Shown here: positions 52,115 through 61,966 of the stretch, piece by piece
Layout: each line of letters opens with the position of its first letter
How positions within the stretch are numbered: the first letter of the stretch is position 1
DNA from: Algoriphagus boseongensis
GTDB taxonomy: Bacteria; Bacteroidota; Bacteroidia; Cytophagales; Cyclobacteriaceae
Assembly (NCBI RefSeq): GCF_004362805.1
Contig: NZ_SNYF01000006.1
Location: 744,001-808,000 of the forward strand
Direction: 5' to 3'
Length of the DNA stretch: 64,000 nucleotides
Position numbers and translations under genes: made by a program
Notes under the pieces: model-generated
What the model was told of the DNA's origin: nothing
The model's database searches: none
The model's input: only the letters and a program-made list of their open reading frames with translations

Positions 52115-52157
52115 ATATTTTTAAAACCTTTTCCAAAGTGCCTCGTACCCTATCCCT

Positions 52158-53042
52158 ATGCTGAAAAAACTGTGTCTGCTTTTCACTTGGATCCTTCTGG
52201 GGCTTAATTCTAGTCAGGCGCAATTTGTAAAAGAATACAAAGTCACAGAAAAGAAGGGCTTCGAGATGGTCAATCTTGATTTCTCTTCCTACAAAAGCTA
52301 TGTCAATTTAAAAAGGAATGTGGTCCAGGATCCCATTTATATCCATGGCCATCTAGCGCAATCCAATATTCTTCCCGAGTTCAGCCAATCTGTATCTAAA
52401 GGAGTTTTATCTGCTTCTTTGGTGCATAAAAACATTGAATCCGATAATCTCGGGAAAAGTATAACCTCCAAGCTTTTTTTCTCAGGAGATGGATACGACC
52501 ACACTTGGGATGTAGGTCTCAGCTCGAATTATTTGTATGCGCTGAATTTTTCTTTGGGAATGGGAAAGTCGGAAATGGACCTAAGCCAAATCCCGGTTTC
52601 CAAATTAATCGTCCGAAGTGCCAGTTCTGATGTCAGTATTTTTTACAGTCAAAATTCTCCGAATTCTGTAGCTATGGACACCCTTTTAGTTACCTTAAGC
52701 ATGGGTACTTTGGAAATAGACAGAGCCAATTTTACCAATGCCAAGCAGATGATTTTTGAGGTGGATTATGGGAAAATTGATCTAAATTTCTCTGATGGAT
52801 TGCCGCAAGCTTGTCAGGTAATTTCTGCTGTAAGTGTGGGTAGTGTCCATTTGGTCTTGCCTCCTGAAGACGTCCCTGTCCGAATCAAGATGAGAACTAC
52901 TCCCATGTGCCGGACTTCAATGCCAAAATATTTGAAGTCAACAGAAAAGGGAGTTTATGTGAGTAAGGGCTACCGATCTTCTAACCCCAAATTGCTGGAT
53001 TTGATAATAGATGTAGGGGTAGGCTCGGTCACCGTTGAATAA
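52158..53042 (+). CDS. secreted beta-strand protein, unknown function
   Basis: This 294-residue protein has a signal peptide ending in SSQAQ. The second half shows a regular pattern of beta strands (KLIVRSASSDVSIFY, LLVTLSMGTLEIDRAN, MIFEVDYGKIDLNF, VISAVSVGSVHLVLP) similar to the one-sided beta stack of adhesin-like DUF4097 and toast-rack/LiaF domains. No catalytic residues are apparent. It lies 6 bases before the ABC ATPase gene, which suggests a shared role with the exporter; that role is unknown. Confidence 0.6.
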   Translation: MLKKLCLLFTWILLGLNSSQAQFVKEYKVTEKKGFEMVNLDFSSYKSYVNLKRNVVQDPIYIHGHLAQSNILPEFSQSVSKGVLSASLVHKNIESDNLGKSITSKLFFSGDGYDHTWDVGLSSNYLYALNFSLGMGKSEMDLSQIPVSKLIVRSASSDVSIFYSQNSPNSVAMDTLLVTLSMGTLEIDRANFTNAKQMIFEVDYGKIDLNFSDGLPQACQVISAVSVGSVHLVLPPEDVPVRIKMRTTPMCRTSMPKYLKSTEKGVYVSKGYRSSNPKLLDLIIDVGVGSVTVE

Positions 53043-53048
53043 GCTTTT

Positions 53049-53942
53049 ATGCTGGAAATAGAGAATTTAAATAAATCATACGAAAATCACCGGGCGCTAA
53101 CCGATGTCAGTCTTTTTGTTCCAACAGGAATTATTTTTGGCCTGTTAGGTCCTAATGGTGCAGGGAAAACAACCCTAATCCGAATCATTAACCAGATTAT
53201 CGAGCAAGATAGCGGAACTGTAAAAATCGCTGGAAAAGTCCTTTCAGCAGATGATATTCGAAAGATTGGATACTTGCCAGAGGAGAGGGGACTTTATAAA
53301 AAGATGAAAGTATGGGACCAGCTCATTTATTTCGCCAGATTAAAAGGTCTTGATCAAAATGAAGCCAAATCCAAGGTAAAAGCCTGGTTGGATAAACTGG
53401 ATATTTATTCTTGGCGAGACAAAAAGATCGAAGATCTATCCAAAGGAATGGCTCAAAAAGTACAGTTCATTTCCACAGTAATCCATCAGCCTTCAATTTT
53501 AATTTTAGATGAGCCATTTTCCGGTTTTGATCCAGTCAATGCGGAAATCATAAAAAATGAAATTCTGGAATTAAAATCCAATGGTACCACGGTGATTCTG
53601 AGTACGCACAGGATGGAGTCAGTCGAATTGCTTTGCGACCAGGTGGCAATGATCAACCGATCTCGAAAAATTCTTGATGGTACTATTCGAGAGATTAAAT
53701 CCCAATTCAGACCAGAGGTTTTTGAGATTACTTTGACCTCTATCAATAATCCATTGCCTCAGGAATGGACCCCAAAGCAAGAAGGCGACTTCTATGAAAT
53801 TTCTTTGCCTTTGGCGGGGAAATCACCTAATCAATTGCTTTCAGAAATGATGGAGTATGGGGAAGTGGTCTCTTTCAGAGAAAGAATCCCTACTATGGAG
53901 GAAATTTTTATTCAGCAAGTAAAAGCAACCGCAAATGCATAA
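53049..53942 (+). CDS. ABC transporter ATP-binding protein (NatA-like)
   Basis: The 297-residue ATPase has GPNGAGKTT (Walker A), the signature LSKGMAQKVQ, the Walker B LILDEPFSGFDP and the H-loop STHRME. The C-terminal 70 residues match the extra domain of NatA-type exporters. It overlaps the permease gene by 8 bases, forming a two-component ABC-2 exporter, perhaps for Na+ or a small molecule. Substrate unknown. Confidence 0.93.
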   Translation: MLEIENLNKSYENHRALTDVSLFVPTGIIFGLLGPNGAGKTTLIRIINQIIEQDSGTVKIAGKVLSADDIRKIGYLPEERGLYKKMKVWDQLIYFARLKGLDQNEAKSKVKAWLDKLDIYSWRDKKIEDLSKGMAQKVQFISTVIHQPSILILDEPFSGFDPVNAEIIKNEILELKSNGTTVILSTHRMESVELLCDQVAMINRSRKILDGTIREIKSQFRPEVFEITLTSINNPLPQEWTPKQEGDFYEISLPLAGKSPNQLLSEMMEYGEVVSFRERIPTMEEIFIQQVKATANA

Positions 53943-55245
53943 GATCTTATTAGTAATTCAGCGGGAGTATTTGGCTCGGGTTAAAAAGAAGTCGTTTTTG
54001 ATTGCCACCCTTTTGACACCGCTGATTTTCCCAGCCATTATGGGGATTTTTGTGTGGATTGCAGTTCAAGAAAAGGAAAATCAATCCCTTCGGATCATTG
54101 AGGTAATTGATGAGACCAATCTTTTTTTCATGGAGAGCTCCGAACAATATGCTTTTACTTCTTCGATAAAAGATGCTGAGGAAGCAAAAAAGATGGTTCA
54201 GGAAGGGGAACGTTATGGCTTCCTTTACATCCCAAAAATGGACTTGACCAATCCCAAAGGCATCCAATTTTACTCCATAGATAATCCCAACATGAATCTG
54301 ATGGGGTACTTAGAGGGAGCTTTGAAGCGGAAAATAGAGGATCAGCGACTTTACGAAAAGGGAATTGACCCTCAGGTTTTAAAGGATATTCGTACTTCTA
54401 TCGATATCCAATCGGTGACTTTGGGAGATGAAGGAGAGGAGAAAGTTAATGACGCCACGGTGAACTATGCATTGGGTTTTGTTTCTGGGATTCTCATTTA
54501 CCTTTTCATTTTCATCTATGGCAACCAGATCATGCAGGGAGTAATCGAGGAAAAATCAAGTCGAATCGTAGAGATCTTGGTTTCTTCTTTGCGTCCTTTC
54601 CAACTGATGATGGGAAAAATTGTGGGAATCGGTGCTGTAGGCTTGACTCAGTTTTTGATTTGGGTATTTCTCATAGGCTCTCTCTCTTCCATTGTGATCG
54701 GTGTTTTGGGAATGCAAATGCCACAGCAACAAGCCATGGAAATGGCCAATCCTGAATTTGCACAAGCTGCCCCAGATGCGGGAGAATTGTCCAGGATCTT
54801 AATGGTCATTGATGGGATTGACTTTTTTGCATTAGTCACTAGCTTCATTTTCTATTTTCTTGGTGGGTATTTGCTTTATGGTTCTTTATTCGCAGCCATT
54901 GGATCGGCGGTTGATGCTCCTTCTGATGCACAGCAGTTTATGTTTCCTATTACCATTCCCTTGATTGTTTCGTACATGGGGCTTTTTGTATTTGTGTTGC
55001 AAGACCCCAATAGCACCACTTCTTTTTGGCTTTCTGTCATTCCATTGACTTCTCCGATCGCCATGATGGGCAGGATAAGTTATGGAGTTCCTTTTTGGGA
55101 ATTGGCTTTATCTATGGGACTTCTGATTGCTGGATTTTTGTTTACCACTTGGTTAGCAGGTAAAATTTACCGGATCGGGATTCTTATGCATGGAACTAAG
55201 CCGACTTACAAAATCCTTTGGAAATGGGTTAAGGCCAGTCAATAG
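53935..55245 (+). CDS. ABC-2 type permease (NatB-like)
   Basis: The 436-residue protein begins with KILLVIQREYLARVKKKSF and a first helix, then a large extracytoplasmic domain of about 130 residues and five further helices from about residue 178, the plan of NatB-like ABC-2 permeases. GVIEEKSSRIVEILVSSLRP is the conserved coupling segment. It pairs with the ATPase just upstream. Confidence 0.92.
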   Translation: MHKILLVIQREYLARVKKKSFLIATLLTPLIFPAIMGIFVWIAVQEKENQSLRIIEVIDETNLFFMESSEQYAFTSSIKDAEEAKKMVQEGERYGFLYIPKMDLTNPKGIQFYSIDNPNMNLMGYLEGALKRKIEDQRLYEKGIDPQVLKDIRTSIDIQSVTLGDEGEEKVNDATVNYALGFVSGILIYLFIFIYGNQIMQGVIEEKSSRIVEILVSSLRPFQLMMGKIVGIGAVGLTQFLIWVFLIGSLSSIVIGVLGMQMPQQQAMEMANPEFAQAAPDAGELSRILMVIDGIDFFALVTSFIFYFLGGYLLYGSLFAAIGSAVDAPSDAQQFMFPITIPLIVSYMGLFVFVLQDPNSTTSFWLSVIPLTSPIAMMGRISYGVPFWELALSMGLLIAGFLFTTWLAGKIYRIGILMHGTKPTYKILWKWVKASQ

Positions 55246-55463
55246 GCTACTCGGGAGATTAGATTAAGCCCAATATTTTCAACTTACTTGTGGCAAAAAG
55301 GAGAAATTCCTTGGGCTCATGGGTATTTCTCAGAAATCTGGTTAATTTTTCAATCAGCAATACCTGGATATGGACTCTAATTGTGAAAAAGTAATTCTCC
55401 TAACTTGGAAATACTTTCTTCAGCTCTTGGGAGTTTATAATTCTAATACGCTTATAGTCCCCA

Positions 55464-56699
55464 ATGAAAAACCGATTTCAGGATCTTACTTCGATTGATT
55501 TTTACCAAAACAAAAAACAGGTCAAATGGCTGGTTTTTTTGGTCTCCATTTTAATTGGTTCGGGATCGATTTGGTACACCAATCTATTGGTTGAGGAATT
55601 GAAAGAGCGGGAGCAGAGGCAAATTGAATTGCTTTCCAGTGCTTTGGAATATGCTGCCACTACCTCCGAAAATCTGACCTTTATCAATCAGGAAATCATT
55701 CAGCAGAATTATTCCATTCCCATCATCATGGTGGATTCGGAAGGAACTCCTATCGAATTCAGGAATATCAAATTCAAAAAAAATGCTAACCAGCCTGATT
55801 CTACCAAGACTTTGGAAAAAGAGCTTTTGGAGATGGAAGAGGAATATGAGCCTATTTATCTCCGGGAAGCAGATATCCGGGTTTTTTATCGAAACTCGGA
55901 GTTGTTGACCAATCTGAGGTACTATCCCTACATCCAGCTCGCAGTTATTATTCTTTTTGGAGTTTTGGCCTACGCGCTTTTCAACCAAAGTAAAATTGCC
56001 GAGCAAAATCGGGTTTGGGCGGGTTTGACCAAAGAAACTGCGCATCAACTAGGGACCCCGATCGCTTCTTTGATGGCCTGGATTGATTATTTGAGAAATT
56101 CTCCGGTGTGGGAGGAAAACAAAGAGATCATTACAGAAATGGATAAGGATGTGGTCAAGCTGAGGATGGTTACTGAGCGATTTAGCAGCATTGGAAGCAA
56201 GCCCGTCATCCAGGCCGAAAATCTTTACGAAGTGATCGAGGAGACCATCAATTACCTGCGCCCAAGAATTTCTACTAAAGTGGAGATGTCTATCAATGCC
56301 GATTCCAAAGATTTGGACGCCATGATGAATAAACCCTTGTTTGAGTGGGTGGTGGAAAATATCTGCAAGAATGCAGTGGATGCAATGAAAGGCATTGGAA
56401 AAATCACTATCGAAATCATTCAGGACAGTGATAAATATGTAATCGTTGATATCAGCGATACAGGAAAAGGGATTGAAAAAAGAAACTTCAAAAAGGTATT
56501 TAACCCGGGATTTTCAACTCGTCAAAGAGGCTGGGGCTTAGGACTTACTTTAGCCAAACGGATTGTAGAAGGGTATCATGGAGGGAAGATTTTTGTGAAA
56601 AGTTCCGAAGTAGGAAAAGGGACTACATTCCGAATTATGCTTTTGGGAAATCTGGAAGACGCTTCTCAGTTTATTACTGAGGGGATTTTGGAATATTAA
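55464..56699 (+). CDS. sensor histidine kinase, orphan
   Basis: The 411-residue kinase has two membrane helices (about 22-40 and 155-174) enclosing a periplasmic sensor of about 115 residues, then an H box with H194 in ETAHQLGTPIASL, an N box (NICKNAVDAM), and G boxes DTGKGIEK and GWGLGLTLAKRIVEGYHGG. No HAMP domain is obvious. No response regulator lies beside it, so its partner is elsewhere. It is downstream of the ABC genes but separated by 218 bases. Confidence 0.92.
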   Translation: MKNRFQDLTSIDFYQNKKQVKWLVFLVSILIGSGSIWYTNLLVEELKEREQRQIELLSSALEYAATTSENLTFINQEIIQQNYSIPIIMVDSEGTPIEFRNIKFKKNANQPDSTKTLEKELLEMEEEYEPIYLREADIRVFYRNSELLTNLRYYPYIQLAVIILFGVLAYALFNQSKIAEQNRVWAGLTKETAHQLGTPIASLMAWIDYLRNSPVWEENKEIITEMDKDVVKLRMVTERFSSIGSKPVIQAENLYEVIEETINYLRPRISTKVEMSINADSKDLDAMMNKPLFEWVVENICKNAVDAMKGIGKITIEIIQDSDKYVIVDISDTGKGIEKRNFKKVFNPGFSTRQRGWGLGLTLAKRIVEGYHGGKIFVKSSEVGKGTTFRIMLLGNLEDASQFITEGILEY

Positions 56700-56701
56700 T
56701 A

Positions 56702-56833
56702 GATTTACGAGTTCAGATAGACGATTTACGACATAAATCCGGACTTCAACTTTTTGCCCTCAAGTTTGGACCTTTAAAAATTGGGGTGAGGTTCTTCAAA
56801 ATGTCGTAAGTCTTAATTCGAACATCGTAAATC
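56702..56833. repeat. nested imperfect inverted repeat before prfC
   Basis: GATTTACGAGTTC (56702-56714) and GAACATCGTAAATC (56820-56833) form the outer arms; GATTTACGACAT (56723-56734) and ATGTCGTAAGTC (56801-56812) form the inner arms. The TTTACGA unit thus occurs four times in about 130 bases, like dispersed intergenic repeats seen in Bacteroidota. No ORF lies inside. Confidence 0.55.
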
Positions 56834-56842
56834 CATTTTCCT

Positions 56843-56850
56843 TACCTTTG
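56843..56850 (+). promoter_or_regulatory. -7 box of prfC
   Basis: TACCTTTGC contains an exact TAnnTTTG box 20 bases before the prfC ATG, just outside the inverted repeat. The -33 element is weak. Confidence 0.5.
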
Positions 56851-56870
56851 CCCCCTGAATTTTACTACCC

Positions 56871-58451
56871 ATGAGTTTGACCGAAGAGATCAAAAAGAGA
56901 AGGACCTTTGCCATCATTGCCCACCCAGATGCTGGAAAGACGACTTTGACTGAAAAATTACTCCTTTTTGGAGGGGCAATCCAAACAGCCGGAGCTGTCA
57001 AATCCAACAAAATCGATACGGCCACCAAATCCGACTGGATGGAAATCGAAAAGCAAAGAGGTATCTCTGTTGCTACCTCTGTAATGGGTTTTGAATACAA
57101 GGACACCAAAATCAACCTTTTGGATACCCCTGGTCACCAGGATTTTGCGGAAGATACCTATAGGACTCTAACCGCTGTCGATTCAGTAATTATGGTAATT
57201 GACTGCGTGAAGGGGGTTGAGATCCAGACAGAAAAGTTGATGGAAGTCTGCCGGATGAGAAATACACCAGTAATCTGCTTTATCAATAAACTTGACCGTG
57301 AGGGTAGAGATCCTTATGATTTGTTGGACGAGGTGGAAGAAAAGTTAAATATCAAAGTTCGTCCGCTTTCCTGGCCCATCGGGATGGGAAAGGGCTTTAA
57401 AGGGGTTTACAACCTTTACGACCAGAAGCTAAATCTTTTCACACCATCCCAGAGAAAACTGAGCGATGATCGTCAGGTTTTTGAAAATTTAGAAGACCCT
57501 GAATTGGAGAAATTAATTGGGACAACAAATGCCAACCAACTTCGGGAAGATGTAGAATTGATAGAAGGAGTATATCCGGATTTTGATATCAAAGACTATT
57601 TGGAAGGGAAGGTAGCTCCAGTGTTTTTTGGGTCAGCGGTGAATAATTTTGGGGTAAATGAGATGCTGGACACGTTTATTAAGATCGCACCAGCTCCAAA
57701 AAGCAGAGAAACTGATACCCGTGAGGTAAAACCTGATGAGTCTAAATTTTCTGGTTTCGTCTTTAAGATCCATGCTAACATGGATCCTAATCACCGGAAC
57801 CGGATTGCCTTTTTACGAATCTGCTCAGGTAAATTTGAGCGGAACAAGCCTTACAACCATGTCCGTGGACCGAAGCCACTTCGCTTTTCCAATGTGACTC
57901 AGTTTATGGCTCAAGACAAAGAAATCATAGATGAGGCTTTCCCAGGAGATATTGTCGGCCTTTACGATACAGGAAATTTGAAAATCGGTGATACCTTGAC
58001 TGAAGGAGAAAACATGATTTTCACTGGTATTCCAAGTTTTTCACCTGAGATTTTCCGAGAGGTAATCAATAAGGACGCCATGAAAACCAAACAGCTTGAA
58101 AAAGGACTCAAGCAGTTGATGGAAGAAGGGGTCGCTCAGTTGTTCACTTTCGATATGGGATCTAGGAAGGTTGTGGGTACAGTGGGGCAACTTCAATTTG
58201 AGGTAATTCAATTCCGCCTAAAAAATGAATACAATGCGACGGTGGAGTTTCATCCGATGAACTTGTATAAAGCTTGCTGGATTAGCAGCAAGGATAAAAA
58301 GCAATTAGATGAGTTTGTCCGCTCAAAAAGCAGGTATATCGCCAGAGACAAGGATGACAAACTGGTCTTTATGGCAGAGTCAAAATCCTGGCTGCAAATG
58401 GTCCAGGATAATTACCCAGAGATTGAATTTTATTTTACATCTGAGTTTTAA
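56871..58451 (+). CDS. prfC: peptide chain release factor 3
   Basis: RF3 is a GTPase that recycles RF1/RF2 after termination. The G motifs [12 protein letters not shown] (G1), DTPGHQDF (G3) and [10 protein letters not shown] (G4) and the RF3-specific insert [23 protein letters not shown] are present. Length 526 is normal. It converges on the adenine deaminase gene with a bidirectional terminator between them. Confidence 0.96.
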   Translation: MSLTEEIKKRRTFAIIAHPDAGKTTLTEKLLLFGGAIQTAGAVKSNKIDTATKSDWMEIEKQRGISVATSVMGFEYKDTKINLLDTPGHQDFAEDTYRTLTAVDSVIMVIDCVKGVEIQTEKLMEVCRMRNTPVICFINKLDREGRDPYDLLDEVEEKLNIKVRPLSWPIGMGKGFKGVYNLYDQKLNLFTPSQRKLSDDRQVFENLEDPELEKLIGTTNANQLREDVELIEGVYPDFDIKDYLEGKVAPVFFGSAVNNFGVNEMLDTFIKIAPAPKSRETDTREVKPDESKFSGFVFKIHANMDPNHRNRIAFLRICSGKFERNKPYNHVRGPKPLRFSNVTQFMAQDKEIIDEAFPGDIVGLYDTGNLKIGDTLTEGENMIFTGIPSFSPEIFREVINKDAMKTKQLEKGLKQLMEEGVAQLFTFDMGSRKVVGTVGQLQFEVIQFRLKNEYNATVEFHPMNLYKACWISSKDKKQLDEFVRSKSRYIARDKDDKLVFMAESKSWLQMVQDNYPEIEFYFTSEF

Positions 58452-58453
58452 GC

Positions 58454-58489
58454 AAAAACCCTCCAGTTAATAAAATTTGGAGGGTTTTT
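58454..58489. terminator. bidirectional terminator between prfC and ade
   Basis: AAAAACCCTCCA (58454-58465) and TGGAGGGTTTTT (58478-58489) form a 12-base stem with A and T runs on both flanks. Confidence 0.85.
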
Positions 58490-58493
58490 CTTT

Positions 58494-60116
58494 TTAGATA
58501 AATACATCACAAAACTCAAACTTTTGCCCATTAAACAAGCCCTTGTCACTTAGCTTTAAATCAGGAATTACCAATAGGGCCATAAAACTCAGAGTCATAA
58601 ATGGAGAGTTCAACTTGGATCCCATTTCCTTGGCCATTCGGTCAATTCGGGTATAGGCTTCGGCAACTTTATATCCATCCTCATCAGACATGATTCCTCC
58701 TACTGGAAGAGGTAGGATTTGTTCTTTATCTCCCGAGACCGCCGACACCCCGCCTTTTGCTTCAATAATCAAATTAACAGCTCTGCAGATAGACTCATCG
58801 TCTACGCCCACGGCAATGATATTGTGTGAGTCGTGACCTACTGAGGAGGCAATCGCTCCAGTTTTCAGCCCGAAGTTTTTGATAAAGGCCACTGCAGGAG
58901 GTGCTTCCTGGTACCGGTTGACTACAGTGATTTTCAGGATGTCCTTTTCAGGATTGGATTCTGCAAATCCATTTTTGATTAAAATATCACCTTCAATTCC
59001 CGGAGTAATCAATTGACCGTCTAGCGCTTCAATCACCCTTACCTTGGTTCCTTTTGCTTTGACTTGAAAGTCTTCGGGTTTTTTGAGTGAGGTGTGGAAA
59101 TTATTGATGACCTCATTTTTGATTCGAGTAATCAGTGTCTTTCCGGTTTCAGCTACTTTTTGTCCTTTAATATAAGTGGCGATGACTTCAAACTTTTTCA
59201 AGTCCTTGACTAAAATAAAATCAGCCGAATCATCCTTTTGAAGTTTCCCGACAGGCAAAGAATAATGGGAAATTGGATTTAGACAGGCAGCCCGCAATAC
59301 ATCGAATAAATCTTTGCCTTTGGTTATAGCCCTCGCCACCAATTCATTGATATGCCCAATGGCCAAATTGTCTGGATGCTTATCATCTGAACAAAACATA
59401 ATCATCTCCGGATAATCATCGATCAGGTCGATTAAAGCTTCAAAGTTTTTAGCGGCAGAACCTTCCCGAATGGAAATCTTCATCCCTAGTTTGATTTTGC
59501 CAAATGCCTCCTCATAAGTAAAACACTCATGATCCGTACTTGGCCCAGCACTGACATATTTTTCAGCTAGTTCTCCCTTTAGACCAGGAGCATGTCCGTC
59601 TATGGGTTTGCCATACTTTTGGGAAATCCTGATTTTTTCCATGACCAAAGGATCCCGATTTACGGTACCTGGCCAATTCATCATTTCGGCGAGGTAATGG
59701 ATTTCAGGACGGCTCATAAGATTCTCAATGTTATCTGCATCAAGCTCTGCTCCTGCTGTTTCAAAAGGCGTGGCAGGTACACAGGATGGGGCTCCGAAGA
59801 AAAAATGGAAGGGAACCTGCTTTCCATTTGCAATCATGTATTCCACACCTTCCATCCCGCAAACATTCGCGATTTCGTGAGGGTCGGAAATAGTTGCCAC
59901 GGTTCCATGGACTACGGCCAATCTTGCAAATTCGGAGGGAACAAGCATGGAAGATTCTACATGTACATGGGCATCAATGAAACCAGGCAAGAGAAAAGGT
60001 AGGTTTGGATTTTCCTTAATTCTTTGGATTTCTTTGATTTTACCTTCTAGGACTTCAATCTCTGCGGTATAAATTTCTCTAGCAGGGATGTCTACTAGAT
60101 TTCCTTGGATTTTCAT
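58494..60116 (-). CDS. ade: adenine deaminase
   Basis: The ATG at 60116 gives 540 residues ([16 protein letters not shown]). The amidohydrolase metal motif [31 protein letters not shown] and [10 protein letters not shown] identify the Ade family, which deaminates adenine to hypoxanthine. The product can be salvaged by Hpt in the same window. The C-terminal adenine deaminase domain begins near residue 370. It is monocistronic. Confidence 0.95.
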   Translation of the reverse strand: MKIQGNLVDIPAREIYTAEIEVLEGKIKEIQRIKENPNLPFLLPGFIDAHVHVESSMLVPSEFARLAVVHGTVATISDPHEIANVCGMEGVEYMIANGKQVPFHFFFGAPSCVPATPFETAGAELDADNIENLMSRPEIHYLAEMMNWPGTVNRDPLVMEKIRISQKYGKPIDGHAPGLKGELAEKYVSAGPSTDHECFTYEEAFGKIKLGMKISIREGSAAKNFEALIDLIDDYPEMIMFCSDDKHPDNLAIGHINELVARAITKGKDLFDVLRAACLNPISHYSLPVGKLQKDDSADFILVKDLKKFEVIATYIKGQKVAETGKTLITRIKNEVINNFHTSLKKPEDFQVKAKGTKVRVIEALDGQLITPGIEGDILIKNGFAESNPEKDILKITVVNRYQEAPPAVAFIKNFGLKTGAIASSVGHDSHNIIAVGVDDESICRAVNLIIEAKGGVSAVSGDKEQILPLPVGGIMSDEDGYKVAEAYTRIDRMAKEMGSKLNSPFMTLSFMALLVIPDLKLSDKGLFNGQKFEFCDVFI

Positions 60117-60203
60117 GGTTTTTAATTCAAAAATCAATGGTTTTCAGCCTTGAATAAGAGCAAAGCCTTTTCCATTTCGGGGATAGGTTTGGATTAAAAC
60201 TAC

Positions 60204-60211
60204 TATATTTG
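60204..60211 (+). promoter_or_regulatory. -7 box of cmk-ispH
   Basis: TATATTTGC contains an exact TAnnTTTG box 37 bases before the cmk ATG. A TTTG at 60188-60191 is too close to be a typical -33 element. Confidence 0.45.
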
Positions 60212-60248
60212 CCCAAAATTAATAGCTAAACCAAGACAGGTTTTTTTA

Positions 60249-60953
60249 ATGGGCAAAATCGTCATCGCCATAGATGGATATTCAGGTTGCGGGAAAAGTT
60301 CGACAGCGAAAGCAGTTGCCAAGGCTTTGGGATTTACCTACATCGATTCTGGGGCAATGTATCGGGCGGCTACCCTTCATTTTTTGAATCATTACCTTTC
60401 TCCTTCCGTTCCTCATGATGTGGAAAAGGGCCTTAAAACCTTAGAAATCTCTTTCCAAATAAATCCTGATTCTCAAAAACAAGAGACTTACCTCAATGGC
60501 TTGAACGTTGAAGATGAAATCCGGACTATGAGAGTTTCTGAGAAGGTAAGCGAGATCGCTACTGTAAAGGAAATTCGGAAAGAATTGGTGTCTCAGCAGC
60601 AGCGTTTAGGTAAGAAAAAAGGAGTAGTCATGGATGGAAGAGACATTGGTTCAGTAGTTTTTCCAGATGCTGAATTGAAGGTTTTTATGACTGCTGACCT
60701 AGAAACTCGAGCTGCCAGGAGACAACAAGAGTTATTGGAAAAAGGGGATATGATAGACATGGAAGAGATCAAAACCAACCTTTCTGAAAGAGATAGAATT
60801 GATTCTTCCCGAGCTGAAAGCCCTTTGACCAAAATGCCTGATGCAGTAGAAATTGATACCAGCAACCTGACCTTTGAAGAGCAAGTGCAGCAGATTGTGG
60901 ATCTGGCTAAAGAAATCATTGAAAAAGAAAAAGATTATGCAGGTAACCATTGA
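60249..60953 (+). CDS. cmk: cytidylate kinase
   Basis: Cmk phosphorylates CMP and dCMP. The P-loop GYSGCGKSSTAKAVAK is at about residues 10-25 and DSGAMYRA plus MDGRDIGSVVFPDAE are the CMP-binding and family signatures. Length 234 is normal. Its final 17 bases overlap the start of ispH, so the two are cotranscribed and probably coupled. Confidence 0.95.
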   Translation: MGKIVIAIDGYSGCGKSSTAKAVAKALGFTYIDSGAMYRAATLHFLNHYLSPSVPHDVEKGLKTLEISFQINPDSQKQETYLNGLNVEDEIRTMRVSEKVSEIATVKEIRKELVSQQQRLGKKKGVVMDGRDIGSVVFPDAELKVFMTADLETRAARRQQELLEKGDMIDMEEIKTNLSERDRIDSSRAESPLTKMPDAVEIDTSNLTFEEQVQQIVDLAKEIIEKEKDYAGNH

Positions 60954-61833
60954 TAAAAATTCAGGATACTGCTTTGGAGTTGAATTTGCCATCAAGATGG
61001 CAGAGGACGAGATGGAAAACAGTGATCAATTGTATTGCCTAGGTGACATCGTGCATAACGATATGGAAGTGAAACGCCTAAGGGATAAAGGTCTTGTGGT
61101 GATTGATCGGGAAAAACTCCAGGAGTTAAGTAACTGTAAGGTTTTGATCAGAGCTCATGGAGAGCCACCTGAGACCTATAAAATGGCTATCGAAAATAAT
61201 ATCGAGCTGATTGATGCTTCCTGCCCTGTGGTTTTAAAGTTGCAGCATAGAGTAAAAACTGCCTTTGACAAGATGGAGAGAGAAAATGGCCAAATTGTCA
61301 TTTATGGTAAAAAAGGTCATGCGGAAGTAATTGGTCTGACTGGACAAACCTTAGAAAAAGCAATCGTGGTAATGGAAGAGGCTGATTTGGAAAAGATAGA
61401 TTACCGACGCCCGGTGACTTTATTTAGCCAAACTACCAAAAGTACCAAGGGCTTTTATGAGCTTTCTGAAAAAATAGAGTCAAAAATTAAAGCCGCAAAG
61501 GGAGAAATCGAGGAAATTGATTTCAATGCAAATGATTCTATTTGCCGTCAGGTCTCTAACAGAGAGCCTCAGCTAATGCGCTTTGCCCAAGAAAATGATG
61601 TAATTCTGTTTGTGTCTGGCAAAAAAAGCTCAAATGGGAAAGCTCTTTATCAGGTTTGTCTTTCAGAAAATCCTAGAAGTTATTTCATAGAAAACGAAAC
61701 AGAAGTAAATCCTGACTGGTTTACTCCTAGTGATAAAGTGGGAATTTGCGGAGCTACATCTACCCCTATGTGGTTAATGGAGCAGGTAAAGTCCCATGTG
61801 GAGGCTTTAGAAGAAAATATATTGGAAGCTTAA
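60937..61833 (+). CDS. ispH: 4-hydroxy-3-methylbut-2-enyl diphosphate reductase
   Basis: IspH makes isopentenyl and dimethylallyl diphosphate in the last step of the MEP pathway with a 4Fe-4S cluster held by C12 (YCFGVE), C96 (DASCPVV) and C203 (NDSICRQV). The ATG at 60937 gives 298 residues; an upstream in-frame ATG at 60874 would add 21 residues that are a frame-shifted reading of the cmk end. The isopentenyl product feeds prenyl synthases such as the one at 8689. It is in an operon with cmk. Confidence 0.96.
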   Translation: MQVTIDKNSGYCFGVEFAIKMAEDEMENSDQLYCLGDIVHNDMEVKRLRDKGLVVIDREKLQELSNCKVLIRAHGEPPETYKMAIENNIELIDASCPVVLKLQHRVKTAFDKMERENGQIVIYGKKGHAEVIGLTGQTLEKAIVVMEEADLEKIDYRRPVTLFSQTTKSTKGFYELSEKIESKIKAAKGEIEEIDFNANDSICRQVSNREPQLMRFAQENDVILFVSGKKSSNGKALYQVCLSENPRSYFIENETEVNPDWFTPSDKVGICGATSTPMWLMEQVKSHVEALEENILEA

Positions 61834-61921
61834 GTTTATTTCCGATTTTCGCCGCCTGTACGCTTAATCAAAAGTTCGAACAATTAATGTGACTTTGGCT
61901 CCATTTCAAAAGGTTTTTCTT

Positions 61922-61929
61922 TAGATTTG
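61922..61929 (+). promoter_or_regulatory. -7 box of the nqr operon
   Basis: TAGATTTG matches TAnnTTTG 37 bases before nqrA; a TTTG lies 24 bases upstream, longer than usual. A small hairpin (GCGTTTT/AAAACGC, 61932-61947) falls at the expected start of the message. Confidence 0.4.
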
Positions 61930-61966
61930 GGGCGTTTTTCAAAACGCACCTAGTTCAAAAACAGAT

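Noticed and set aside
55370..55498. 42-codon ORF overlapping the start of the histidine kinase gene
   Set aside because: It overlaps the kinase in another frame and has no terminator or promoter of its own, so it is probably chance.
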